Assembly: GCA_035513275.1 (NCBI GenBank)
Contig: DATKCJ010000197.1
Coordinates: 1-9,477 of the forward strand
Reading direction: 5' to 3'
DNA from: DATKCJ01 sp035513275
GTDB lineage: Bacteria; Verrucomicrobiota; Verrucomicrobiia; Opitutales; Opitutaceae
Length of the DNA: 9,477 bases
The translations under genes were made by a program, and so were the position numbers. This document shows, piece after piece, positions 1-6,293 of this stretch. Within the stretch, counting starts at the first letter, position 1; every line of letters begins with the position of its first letter. The notes under the pieces were generated by a model. That model did no database searches, was not told the origin of the DNA, and saw only the letters and a list, made by a program, of their open reading frames with translations.

Positions 1-1682
1 AGTTCCGCGCCTTCCGCGGCGCCGTTTGCCATGTCGCCGAGTGTCCAAATGACCGCGCCGGATTCATTCACGGGTGGGGCGACGAAGTTTCCTTTGGTCG
101 CCCGCGCGTTGAGGAAGCCGGTGCCGCTCGACATGAGGCTGTTGACGACGACGTTGGGCGCCGCATCCGGACCGAAGTTACGGACGGCGATCGTGTAGGT
201 GAGCACCTCGCCCTGCTTCACGCTGAGCTTGTCTGCTCCAAGGAAGGTGATCCCGACATCCGCAACCGGGGTTGGTGGCGGGGGCGGAGGCGCGGCGGCG
301 ACTTCCACGGCTCCAATGTCGGTGTTGTCGCCAAGAAAGGCGGGGTCAATTGCGGGGTCGTCCACCGTTCGCGCGAACCCGCGCTGGTCGGTGGTGATGC
401 CGAGTGCAATGAGACCGTCAGAGGATCCCTGATCGATGGCTGGGCTGCCCAGCAGCGGCAGGTGGGTGAGCGTAGGGCCTCCGTTGTCAGCCAGTGGGCC
501 GAGCATCGGATCGGTGTTGATCCGGTCGGTGGCCGCCGTCAGGAACCCGCCGCCATCATCGCTGCTGAGGTTGAACCCGCGTGAGATGATCCGGCCGCCC
601 GCGAAGGACAGAAACAGATTTTCGCCAATCGCGCCGGCCCGCAAAATGGTCTTCCCGATCTCCACCGTGCCATCGCTCGTGGCGATCGCGCCGCCGTGCC
701 GGGCCGGATCGCTGAGGGTGTTTCCGCTAAACGTGCAGGAGTTGATCCGCACGAGTCCGCCGTTGATGTTGTGGATTCCTGCGTTGTCGCCGAACTCACC
801 GAAGACCATGTTGCCGCTGACCGTGCTGTCGCTCAGGATCAGGGTCGCATTTCCTCCGCCAAGGCCGTTATTGGTGATGGCCCCATTGTTAAATCGCACG
901 GTGTTGCCGCTGATGGTGCTCGCGATGATGGCGGTGGTTGCGGTCGCGCCGTTGAACGCACTGTTAGAGATGCCACCCGTGAGATCAGCTGAGTTTCCGC
1001 TGATAGTGCTGTTTTCCACATCAAGCGTCGCGACTCCACTGTCTCTGGCAACATTGGCGATTCCGGCGGAGCTGCCCGCCGAGTTTCCGCTGACGATGCT
1101 GTTGGTGAGAGTCAGCGTTGCATGGCCGGACGGAGCGGCAATGTTGAAGATACCACCCCCTGAACTGCTGAAGTTGAAAGCCTCCACCGCGGAATTACCG
1201 CTGATGACACAGTTATTCACGCTGAGGGCGGAGCGTTCGTTGAAGATGCCGGCTCCGGCATCAGGAGGGAATGAGAATTGGGGCGATCCGGTGGCCAAGC
1301 CATTGGCGATCGTGAAGCCGTCAATCGTCACCGTGAGCTCCGGGAAAATGCGGAAGACGCGGCCGGTTTGATTGCCATTGATGGTGAGACTGGCGGGGCC
1401 AGGGCCGAGAATGGTCACGCTCGTGGTCACCTCGAGCTGGCTGGAAGTCGAAGGTTGCGGCAGCAACGTAATGGTGCCGGTGATACCCTTGACGTCGATC
1501 GTGTCGCCGTTCACCGCCGCAGCGAGCGCTGCGCGCAGTGTGCCGGGTGAGCCGTCGTCGGCGGTGCTGGTGACGAGAATGGTGTCGGCGAGTGTGGTTT
1601 GAACGGCAGCCAGTGCACAAAAGAGCGCGGCGAGCGCATACGTGCGGGCGTGGTTTCCGGGACTTTGATTCGGAGTCTTCAT
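1..1682 (-). CDS. Secreted right-handed beta-helix protein with DUF11 domain (3' end outside window)
   Basis: The first 560 residues are visible; the frame stays open to the left edge, so the C-terminus is missing. The ATG at 1682 has an AAGGA site five bases upstream. Residues 1-32 form a signal peptide: a basic n-region ending at R13, a hydrophobic stretch from about 15 to 30, and a likely cut after TLA at 32. Residues 34-100 resemble the N-terminal cap seen in CSLREA-type proteins. Residues 150-325 hold six repeats with an [ST]xSGN core (SGN at 161, 198, 228, 258, 289, 319), the asparagine-ladder pattern of a parallel beta-helix. Residues 370-460 look like the choice-of-anchor Q region (DNGGPT, SPAIDQG, TDQRGF, DIGAVE). 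A linker with six consecutive prolines follows at 465-470, then a DUF11-type beta-sandwich from about 474. The family is typically exported and surface-bound or released; the exact function is unknown. It could be an adhesin or a polysaccharide-binding protein; no catalytic residues were recognised. Confidence 0.88.
   Translation of the reverse strand, partial: MKTPNQSPGNHARTYALAALFCALAAVQTTLADTILVTSTADDGSPGTLRAALAAAVNGDTIDVKGITGTITLLPQPSTSSQLEVTTSVTILGPGPASLTINGNQTGRVFRIFPELTVTIDGFTIANGLATGSPQFSFPPDAGAGIFNERSALSVNNCVISGNSAVEAFNFSSSGGGIFNIAAPSGHATLTLTNSIVSGNSAGSSAGIANVARDSGVATLDVENSTISGNSADLTGGISNSAFNGATATTAIIASTISGNTVRFNNGAITNNGLGGGNATLILSDSTVSGNMVFGEFGDNAGIHNINGGLVRINSCTFSGNTLSDPARHGGAIATSDGTVEIGKTILRAGAIGENLFLSFAGGRIISRGFNLSSDDGGGFLTAATDRINTDPMLGPLADNGGPTLTHLPLLGSPAIDQGSSDGLIALGITTDQRGFARTVDDPAIDPAFLGDNTDIGAVEVAAAPPPPPPTPVADVGITFLGADKLSVKQGEVLTYTIAVRNFGPDAAPNVVVNSLMSSGTGFLNARATKGNFVAPPVNESGAVIWTLGDMANGAAEGAE
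721..1203 (-). repeat. Six imperfect 90-base repeats encoding beta-helix turns
   Basis: On the plus strand the core TT[TGA]CCGCT(G/A)A recurs at 721, 811, 904, 994, 1084 and 1195, so the spacing is 90, 93, 90, 90 and 111 bases. On the coding strand each copy gives [ST]xSGN. The spacing is a multiple of three throughout, which keeps the frame, and the segments between cores are diverged. This is an internal protein-coding repeat, not a mobile or CRISPR repeat. Confidence 0.8.
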
Positions 1683-1687
1683 GTCGA

Positions 1688-1692
1688 TCCTT
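1688..1692 (-). promoter_or_regulatory. Ribosome binding site of the beta-helix gene
   Basis: AAGGA on the minus strand sits five bases before the ATG at 1682. It supports this start, which also places the signal peptide at the exact N-terminus. It is one of the clearer Shine-Dalgarno sites in the window. Confidence 0.6.
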
Positions 1693-1773
1693 GGGGATGT
1701 TCGTGCTGGTTCGGTGTGTGATGCGGGTTGAATCCGTCACATACCCAAACGAGATCCCGGCGCGAAAAGGGCC

Positions 1774-1796
1774 AAAAACATCGCACACCCCGTGCG
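1774..1796 (-). terminator. Possible weak intrinsic terminator after the sigma factor gene
   Basis: Reading on the minus strand, CGCAC (1796-1792), a five-base loop GGGGT, and GTGCG (1786-1782) form a perfect 5-bp GC-rich stem. It is followed after three bases (ATG) by five T residues at 1778-1774. It lies in the 156-base gap between the sigma factor stop and the beta-helix start. The stem is short and the T tract brief, so termination would be partial at best. If real, the beta-helix gene would need its own promoter in 1683-1773; no convincing -35/-10 pair was recognised there. Confidence 0.3.
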
Positions 1797-1838
1797 GGCG
1801 GGCTCCAGCACGCAATGTCCCTCAAGTTCCCGGGACCG

Positions 1839-2396
1839 CTACCGTGTCCGCGTGAGCTCCTGGAAAAGCCACGCGCGCGCGTAAGCCCAGCGGCGCTTGG
1901 CGGTGCGCTCGGAGATGCCAATGATCTCGGCGGCGGGTGCGATCTCGAATCCCCCGAAGAACCGGAGCTTTACGAGCTCCGCCGCTTCCAAGTCATGCGT
2001 GGCAAGCGCCTCGATGGCGTCGTTCACGCGCACGACGTTTTCATCCGTCGTCTCCGCTGCGACGGTGACGTCTTCCAACGACTGCCGCGAGAGTCCGCCG
2101 CCGTGGCGGACGGCCGCCTTGCGCCGCGCGCGGTCGACAAGGATGTGGCGCATCGCCTCGGCGGCGGCGAAAAAAAAGTGGCGGCGGTTGGTCCACGAGT
2201 GCTCTCCCTTGCCGAGAAGTTTTAGGTAAGCTTCATGCACCAACGCTGTCGCCTGAAGAGTGTGGCCCGGTGGCTGACCGGCCATCTTCGCGGCCGCGAG
2301 CCGGCGGAGCTCGTCGTAAACGAGTGGCAGGATTCGCTCCGCGGTCTTAGGGTCGAATTGGTCGGCCGCCTGAAGGATCTGCGTGATGTCGGCCAC
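1839..2396 (-). CDS. ECF-like RNA polymerase sigma factor (TIGR02999-type)
   Basis: A 185-residue sigma-70 family protein that should direct RNA polymerase to a specific promoter set. Region 2 covers about residues 20-95 and contains LPLVYDELRRLAA near 23-35, then HTLQATALVHEAYLKLL, the signature of the ECF subfamily expanded in Planctomycetota, Verrucomicrobiota and Acidobacteriota. Region 4 covers about 125-183, with the helix-turn-helix around EIIGISERTAKRRWAYARAW. Length is usual for the family. The GTG at 2396 is chosen because a TGA lies in frame five codons upstream and because the N-terminus from MADITQ matches family starts; no good Shine-Dalgarno site precedes it. Many relatives are encoded beside a Ser/Thr protein kinase; none is seen here. 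Upstream is a receiver-only response regulator, 93 bases away, and downstream a secreted beta-helix gene, 156 bases away. No anti-sigma factor is visible. Target genes are unknown. Confidence 0.9.
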   Translation of the reverse strand: MADITQILQAADQFDPKTAERILPLVYDELRRLAAAKMAGQPPGHTLQATALVHEAYLKLLGKGEHSWTNRRHFFFAAAEAMRHILVDRARRKAAVRHGGGLSRQSLEDVTVAAETTDENVVRVNDAIEALATHDLEAAELVKLRFFGGFEIAPAAEIIGISERTAKRRWAYARAWLFQELTRTR

Positions 2397-2489
2397 GCCG
2401 GGATTGAGTCAGCCAGGCGGCACCGCGACAAGCTCCCGGTCCTGGTAGAAAACTTGTGCGCGCGGCAGACGCGATCGTTTGCAGCGATC

Positions 2490-2936
2490 TCAGCTATTGC
2501 CGCGCGTCGACACGCGCGCTGGCGCCGCGAGGAGTTCTTCGACGACCTGCAAAAAATCCTTCGGAAGAAACGGCTTCGCGAGCACGCGGTCGGCTCCGAC
2601 GGATTTCGCGAGGTTCAAATGCATGCTCTGGTCGACCCTGCCGCCACCCGAGATCGCCAGAATACGCATCGGGCGCTTCATCGCCCGGATCTCGAGGATG
2701 GTCTCGATGCCCTCCTTTTCGGGCATGATCAAGTCGGTGATGACGAGGTCGAACTCCTGCTCCTTGTAGAAGCGCATCGCCTCGCGTCCGTCGCACGCCT
2801 TCACGACCTGGAGGCCCTTGCGCTGGAGGACTAGCTGCAGCAATTCGCGGATCGCATCATCGTCATCGACGAGAAGGATTCGCGGCGGCTGTTCCTTGGA
2901 AACAGTTTCCATTTTGCTCGAGAGGGAGAGCTCCAT
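2490..2936 (-). CDS. Single-domain (CheY-like) response regulator receiver protein
   Basis: A 148-residue protein that is one receiver domain with a short extension at each end and no DNA-binding or enzymatic output domain. Expected receiver residues are present: the acidic cluster D24-D27 after RILLV, the phosphoacceptor D68 in VITDLIMP, S96 in LAISGG for the conserved Ser/Thr, and K121 in LAKPF. It is therefore likely to accept phosphate from a histidine kinase or phosphotransfer protein and act through protein contacts. No kinase gene is present in the window. The start at 2936 is preceded by AGGAG with a short three-base spacer; M9 at 2912 is the alternative start and would leave the domain intact. 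It lies 59 bases after ribF and 93 bases before the sigma factor, so co-transcription with either is possible. The partner and pathway cannot be told from the sequence. Confidence 0.9.
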   Translation of the reverse strand: MELSLSSKMETVSKEQPPRILLVDDDDAIRELLQLVLQRKGLQVVKACDGREAMRFYKEQEFDLVITDLIMPEKEGIETILEIRAMKRPMRILAISGGGRVDQSMHLNLAKSVGADRVLAKPFLPKDFLQVVEELLAAPARVSTRGNS

Positions 2937-2939
2937 CTT

Positions 2940-2944
2940 CTCCT
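2940..2944 (-). promoter_or_regulatory. Ribosome binding site of the receiver protein gene
   Basis: AGGAG on the minus strand ends three bases before the ATG at 2936. The spacing is tight but the match is good, and nothing comparable stands the right distance before the alternative start at 2912. It favours the longer protein. Confidence 0.5.
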
Positions 2945-2995
2945 ATCGGCTCAATCCCCGGGGTTGTAAGGAAACAATGGCACTAAACCCGGCTC

Positions 2996-3943
2996 CTATT
3001 CGAGACCGAAGTAGGCAGCCGCGCTGGCACGGTCGGCCACAATCTGCACGCGCAATGCCTCCACAGACGGGAACCTGGCCTCGGCCCGCTCGAATCGGCA
3101 CCATTCCACCCGAAGTCGGTCGCCCTCTCCTAACCCGCTCGATACCAGCAGGTGCGCCTCCAGCAGAGGCGCCTGGCGATCGCCGATCGTCGGACGCAGG
3201 CCGTAGTTCGCCACGGCCGGCAGGCGCTCGTCGCCCGCTGCGCTGGAAACGCGCACCTCATACACGCCAAGCGCGGGCCGGCACTCCGGCTCCCACGGCA
3301 TGTTCAGCGTCGGAAAACCGATCGTGCGACCAAGCCGGCGTCCTGCGACGACTGTGCCGAATGAAGTATAGTCGTAGCCGAGGAGCGTATTCGCCTGCTC
3401 GATGCCGCCGGTCGCTATGAGCACGCGGATCCGCGTGCTGCTGATCGGCGAGCCGCCGGTGCTCACGCGCGGCGCGCTGAATAGCCGGATGCCGTGCGAC
3501 TCGCAAAGCGTCTTGAGCAGCGCAGCGTCCCCTCCCCTGCCGTGGCCGAAGCGCCAGTTTTCCCCGACGTAAATTCCTGCGAGGTTCGGAATCCGCGCTG
3601 ACAGATGCGAAACGAAATCACCCGCGGGGATCGCGGCGAACTCTGCGGTGAACGGCTCCTCAATCATGAAGTTGGCGCCCAGACGATCGAGAAGCAGCCA
3701 GCGTTTCACTTCAGGCGTGAGGATCAGTTCGGTCGCGCGAGAAGGCGTGAAGAGCCGGCTCGGGTGCGGGAAAAACGTGAGCACGCCCGCTGAGCCGCCA
3801 TCGCGTCGCGCGAATTCGATCGCTGCGCCGATCACCGCCTTGTGCCCAAGGTGCACGCCGTCGAACATCCCGATCGCGAGGTGCACCGGGCCGCGCGCGG
3901 GCTTCGCATTGTCGAGCGAGTTGAAGAGCTCGTGCTTCGTCAT
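2996..3943 (-). CDS. ribF: Bifunctional riboflavin kinase / FMN adenylyltransferase (FAD synthetase)
   Basis: A 315-residue cytoplasmic enzyme that phosphorylates riboflavin to FMN and then adenylates FMN to FAD. The N-terminal nucleotidyltransferase half (about 18-185) has GMFDGVHLGH at 25-34 with the HxGH motif at 31-34, FFPHP at 57-61, FGHGRGGD at 132-139 and the ISSTRIR motif at 167-173. The C-terminal riboflavin kinase half (about 188-312) has GRRLGRTIGFPTLN at 201-214, with T212 and N214 in the PTxN position, NYGLRPT at 246-252 and the expected catalytic glutamate E262 in LEAH. Length is normal for the family and both active sites look intact. The ATG at 3943 is chosen because it gives the usual N-terminal length; its Shine-Dalgarno site is weak. 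It follows truB as in many bacterial translation clusters, but is separated from it by 190 bases that hold a folded repeat. Confidence 0.96.
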   Translation of the reverse strand: MTKHELFNSLDNAKPARGPVHLAIGMFDGVHLGHKAVIGAAIEFARRDGGSAGVLTFFPHPSRLFTPSRATELILTPEVKRWLLLDRLGANFMIEEPFTAEFAAIPAGDFVSHLSARIPNLAGIYVGENWRFGHGRGGDAALLKTLCESHGIRLFSAPRVSTGGSPISSTRIRVLIATGGIEQANTLLGYDYTSFGTVVAGRRLGRTIGFPTLNMPWEPECRPALGVYEVRVSSAAGDERLPAVANYGLRPTIGDRQAPLLEAHLLVSSGLGEGDRLRVEWCRFERAEARFPSVEALRVQIVADRASAAAYFGLE

Positions 3944-3962
3944 TCCAGTCAGCCCTGTTGGA

Positions 3963-4059
3963 TTGTCATTGCGAGAAGCCCTGGTTCCTGCCGGGGCGAC
4001 GAAGCAATCCAGTCAGATGGATCGCCGCGGCGCCGCTTCGCGCCGCCTCGCGATGACAG
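3963..4059. repeat. Palindromic intergenic repeat with cloverleaf-like fold
   Basis: An outer stem pairs 3965-3975 (GTCATTGCGAG) with 4047-4057 (CTCGCGATGAC): 11 pairs with one G-T wobble, and two weaker pairs can be added out to 3963 and 4059. Inside are three hairpins, each with a six-base loop. The first pairs 3978-3984 with 3991-3997 (7 pairs, one wobble). The second pairs 4004-4011 with 4018-4025 (8 positions, one A-C mismatch that becomes G-U in the minus-strand RNA). The third pairs 4027-4033 with 4040-4046 (7 perfect pairs). The words CATTGCGAG and GAAGCAATCC are, from memory, typical of dispersed palindromic repeats found in many bacterial genomes. It lies between truB and ribF and would be part of their shared transcript, if there is one. 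It could protect or destabilise RNA ends, or be a non-autonomous mobile repeat. Confidence 0.72.
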
Positions 4060-4060
4060 A

Positions 4061-4076
4061 GCGGAAAGTTTTCCGC
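4061..4076. repeat. 16-base palindrome next to the folded repeat
   Basis: GCGGAAA at 4061-4067, GT at 4068-4069, and TTTCCGC at 4070-4076 form a perfect inverted repeat; as RNA it would fold with six pairs and a four-base loop. No T tract follows on either strand, so it does not look like an intrinsic terminator. One base separates it from the larger folded repeat. Confidence 0.5.
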
Positions 4077-4133
4077 CCTGACAATTTCGCGGCATGAGCC
4101 CGATGTGCTTTCCGCAAACGTTCATTCGCGCAA

Positions 4134-4862
4134 TCAGAGATGATGCATCGGCACCGAGCCGGCGACCGGCACAAGCCGCGCGTGCGCCTCGGCGAGCGGC
4201 AGCGCGTCGAACGCATCGAGCGTAATCGCGTTCTCAACGGAGAGTTCGCCCGACGCGACGCGGCGCAGCGCGCACAGGTGGCCGCCGCAGCCGAGCTTGC
4301 GGCCGAGGTCGTGCGCGAACGTGCGCACGTAGGTGCCCTTCGTGCAAAACATCCGGAAGCGCAGGTCGGGCGACTCGAAGCCGAGCGTCTCGAGCTTCGA
4401 GACACGGATGAACCGCGGCTCGCGCTCGATCTCCTCGCCCTTGCGCGCGAGTTTGTAGAGCGGCACGCCATCGACCTTGATCGCCGAGAACATCGGCGGC
4501 GTCTGATACTGGTCGCCGATGAAACTGTTCATCGCCTCCTCGATCTGCGCCGCGGTGAACGCGGGCACGGGCTGCGTCTCCATCACCTCGCCGTCGGCGT
4601 CCTGGCTGTTTGTTACGATGCCGAAGCGCACTGTGCCCTCGTAGACCTTGTCGGAGCCCATGAGATACTGCGACGCCTTCGTCGCCTTGCCGACGAGGAT
4701 CACGAGCAGACCCGTGGCCATCGGATCCAGTGTGCCGGCGTGGCCGACGCGCTTGATGTGCAGCTTGCGCCGCACGTGGTAGACGACGTCGTGCGATGTG
4801 AGGCCACCGGGCTTGTCGATCAGGAGCAGCCCCTCGGGCTCACGCTGGGGTGCGAGGCTCAT
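4134..4862 (-). CDS. truB: tRNA pseudouridine(55) synthase TruB
   Basis: A 242-residue enzyme that isomerises U55 in the T-loop of tRNAs to pseudouridine. Residues 11-24 carry the GLLLIDKPGGLTSHD motif, and HAGTLDPMATG at 41-51 contains the catalytic aspartate D46. A substrate-binding segment with YKLARKGEEIER and the later GTYVRTFAHDLGRKLG and HLCALRRVASG motifs are all in the usual order. The start is the ATG at 4862, which overlaps the stop of the preceding nrnA-like gene as ATGA; the open frame continues upstream to 5198, but that stretch is only an alternate frame of the upstream gene. No separate Shine-Dalgarno site is needed if translation is coupled. The protein ends soon after the catalytic domain, so the C-terminal PUA-like domain of the longer E. 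coli enzyme (about 314 residues) is absent; several bacterial lineages have such short forms. Confidence 0.95.
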   Translation of the reverse strand: MSLAPQREPEGLLLIDKPGGLTSHDVVYHVRRKLHIKRVGHAGTLDPMATGLLVILVGKATKASQYLMGSDKVYEGTVRFGIVTNSQDADGEVMETQPVPAFTAAQIEEAMNSFIGDQYQTPPMFSAIKVDGVPLYKLARKGEEIEREPRFIRVSKLETLGFESPDLRFRMFCTKGTYVRTFAHDLGRKLGCGGHLCALRRVASGELSVENAITLDAFDALPLAEAHARLVPVAGSVPMHHL

Positions 4863-5860
4863 TGCGTGCGTTCCGCATCGGCCCGCGCGATCTGCGCGGC
4901 GAGCGCGATGAGTATCTGCGGGTAAATTTCCGCGAGCGGCGCGTTGTGATTGATGCCCGCGGCGCAAGCATGGCCGCCACCGGAGAATTTCGCCGCCACT
5001 TGATCGAGCCTGTAGATCGGATCGCGCGCGCGCAGACTGCCCTTCGTCATGCCGGGGCGCTCCTCCAGCAACACGCCGATGTCGACGCCGTCGATCGCTC
5101 GCGTGTAGTCGACGAGCCCCTCCGTGTCCTCGCCCGAGGTTCCTGTCTCGTCGAAGACGCCCGCGGGAAGGATGCCCACGCAAACGCGGCCGCCGCACTC
5201 GAGCTTGAGCGTAGAGAGAAACTTCTGAAGGAGCCGCATGCGGCCGAACGACTCGTGCTCGTAGATCTCGGCGCCGGCTTCCGACGGATCGGCACCGAGG
5301 TCGAGAAGGCGCGCGGTGATCTGAAAGACGCGGCGCGAGGTCGATGCGAAGCGGAACTGGCCCGTGTCGGTGAGGATTCCCGCGTAGAGCGCCTTCGCGG
5401 CGACAGCGTCGAGTTCGACGCCGAGATCGAGCGCCATGCCGGCGATCATCTCAGCGGTGGCCGCGGCCGCCGCGTCGACGAGATTCTCGACGGCACCGTG
5501 GTTGTTGGAAAGGTGATGATCGATGCTCGCGGCGGGTTTCGGGAAACGCTCGCCGAGCTTGCGGCCGATTCGGGAGAGGTCCGCGCAATCGACCAGCACC
5601 GCGGTCCACTCACCCGCAGGCAACGCATCGGGAAGAACGAAGGGCTCCTCCTTCACAAGGTAGGCGAGGCGCCGCGGCACGGGATCGCAATTCGCGCACA
5701 CGACCTCGCGGCCGCTCGCGCGCAGGATGCGAGCGAGGCCGACTTGAGAGCCGATGCAATCGCCGTCGGGCCGCGAGTGGCCGATCACGACGAGTCGCTG
5801 CGGCAACGTGTCGATCAACACGCGCAGCCGGCCGGAGAGATCGGGGAAGAATCCGCTCAT
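4859..5860 (-). CDS. nrnA: DHH/DHHA1 phosphoesterase, NrnA-like oligoribonuclease / pAp phosphatase
   Basis: A 333-residue cytoplasmic protein of the DHH superfamily. The N-terminal DHH domain shows the metal-binding motifs in order: HSRPDGDCIGS at 28-38, VDCAD at 90-94, IDHH at 113-116 and GILTDTGQF at 161-169. The C-terminal DHHA1 domain ends in SGGGHACAAG at 293-302, preceded by GSLRARD at 274-280, the substrate-binding part. Members of this family degrade very short RNAs (nanoRNAs) from the end and some also remove the 3' phosphate of pAp. The symbol is by family resemblance; related cyclic-di-AMP or pGpG phosphodiesterases with the same folds are an alternative, although no membrane or PAS segment of GdpP type is present. 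The gene overlaps rbfA at its start and truB at its end, each by ATGA, which places it firmly in the translation operon. Confidence 0.9.
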   Translation of the reverse strand: MSGFFPDLSGRLRVLIDTLPQRLVVIGHSRPDGDCIGSQVGLARILRASGREVVCANCDPVPRRLAYLVKEEPFVLPDALPAGEWTAVLVDCADLSRIGRKLGERFPKPAASIDHHLSNNHGAVENLVDAAAAATAEMIAGMALDLGVELDAVAAKALYAGILTDTGQFRFASTSRRVFQITARLLDLGADPSEAGAEIYEHESFGRMRLLQKFLSTLKLECGGRVCVGILPAGVFDETGTSGEDTEGLVDYTRAIDGVDIGVLLEERPGMTKGSLRARDPIYRLDQVAAKFSGGGHACAAGINHNAPLAEIYPQILIALAAQIARADAERTQ

Positions 5861-6207
5861 GGGGTCGGTTCGCCAGGGTTGAGCTCGTCGATGAGCTTGA
5901 GGATGCGCTCGGCGCGATCGGGATTATCGTCGTGCACGAACTCGAGCTTCGGCTGGAACTTCATCACGACATGTTTCGAGAGATGACGGCTGACGACGGG
6001 CAGCGTCGAGCGCAGCCACGTGCGCATGGTCTCGGGATCATCGCCGCCGCGCAGGATCGAGAAGTAGACCTTCGCGTTGTGGAGATCCTGTGCGACCTCG
6101 ACCGACGTGATCGTGAGCATCGCCGCCTCGGTGCTGAACCGCGAGTGCAGCACCTGGCTGATCTCGCGCTTGAGGAGTTCGTTAATGCGGACGGTTCGGT
6201 TCGACAT
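5857..6207 (-). CDS. rbfA: 30S ribosome-binding factor A
   Basis: A 116-residue single-domain KH-fold protein that binds the immature 30S subunit and helps 16S rRNA processing and late small-subunit maturation. The N-terminal helix has RINELLKREISQVL at 8-21. The middle strand and helix have VEVAQDLHNAKVYFSIL at 36-52, and the C-terminal part has KFQPKLEFVHDDNPDRAERI, all typical of the family. Length is usual. The ATG at 6207 matches the conserved start of relatives; no clear Shine-Dalgarno site is present. It follows infB after 86 bases and its stop overlaps the start of the next gene as ATGA. Confidence 0.95.
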   Translation of the reverse strand: MSNRTVRINELLKREISQVLHSRFSTEAAMLTITSVEVAQDLHNAKVYFSILRGGDDPETMRTWLRSTLPVVSRHLSKHVVMKFQPKLEFVHDDNPDRAERILKLIDELNPGEPTP

Positions 6208-6248
6208 GGGATTTGCGAAGGGCGGGCCGCAGCCGCCGGATCGCTCGA

Positions 6249-6264
6249 GCCTGTTTTATCAGGC
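6249..6264 (-). other. Small hairpin between infB and rbfA
   Basis: GCCTG and CAGGC flank an A-rich six-base loop (ATAAAA on the minus strand) in the 86-base gap after the infB stop. The stem is perfect but only five pairs long and no T tract follows, so it does not look like a terminator. It may act on the stability or processing of the transcript, or be chance. Confidence 0.35.
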
Positions 6265-6293
6265 CGTCTTCCGCCGACTCCGGGCGCACCTTG

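Noticed and set aside
721..1203. The 90-base periodic repeat as a CRISPR-like array
   Set aside because: The cores are about 10 bases, imperfect, and in frame within a coding region, with an obvious explanation as beta-helix turns.
436..1371. A 311-codon plus-strand open frame opposite the beta-helix gene
   Set aside because: The translation is low-complexity and mirrors the repeat structure of the minus-strand gene; the minus frame has a signal peptide and recognisable domains, so this is an antisense shadow.
1683..1838. A promoter for the beta-helix gene
   Set aside because: Several T-rich hexamers are present, but none gives a -35/-10 pair with proper spacing, and the promoter consensus of the neighbouring sigma factor is not known.
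2958..2992. An inverted repeat after ribF as a terminator
   Set aside because: CCGGGTT and AACCCCGG can pair only with a bulge and a loop of about 20 bases, and no T tract follows, so it does not qualify as an intrinsic terminator.
3944..4016. A short direct repeat TCCAGTCAG at 3944-3952 and 4008-4016
   Set aside because: Nine bases only; it could hint at a duplicated target around the folded repeat, but the second copy lies inside the element, so it does not flank it.
4863..5198. An N-terminal extension of truB upstream of 4862
   Set aside because: The extension is Arg-rich and is an alternate frame of the nrnA-like gene; the TruB family begins near the GLLLIDKP motif, which fits the ATG at 4862.
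4850..5986. A 378-codon plus-strand open frame opposite nrnA and rbfA
   Set aside because: It shows no recognisable domain and is rich in Arg, Ala and Asp as expected from the reverse complement of a GC-rich coding region; the opposite strand has complete DHH/DHHA1 motifs.
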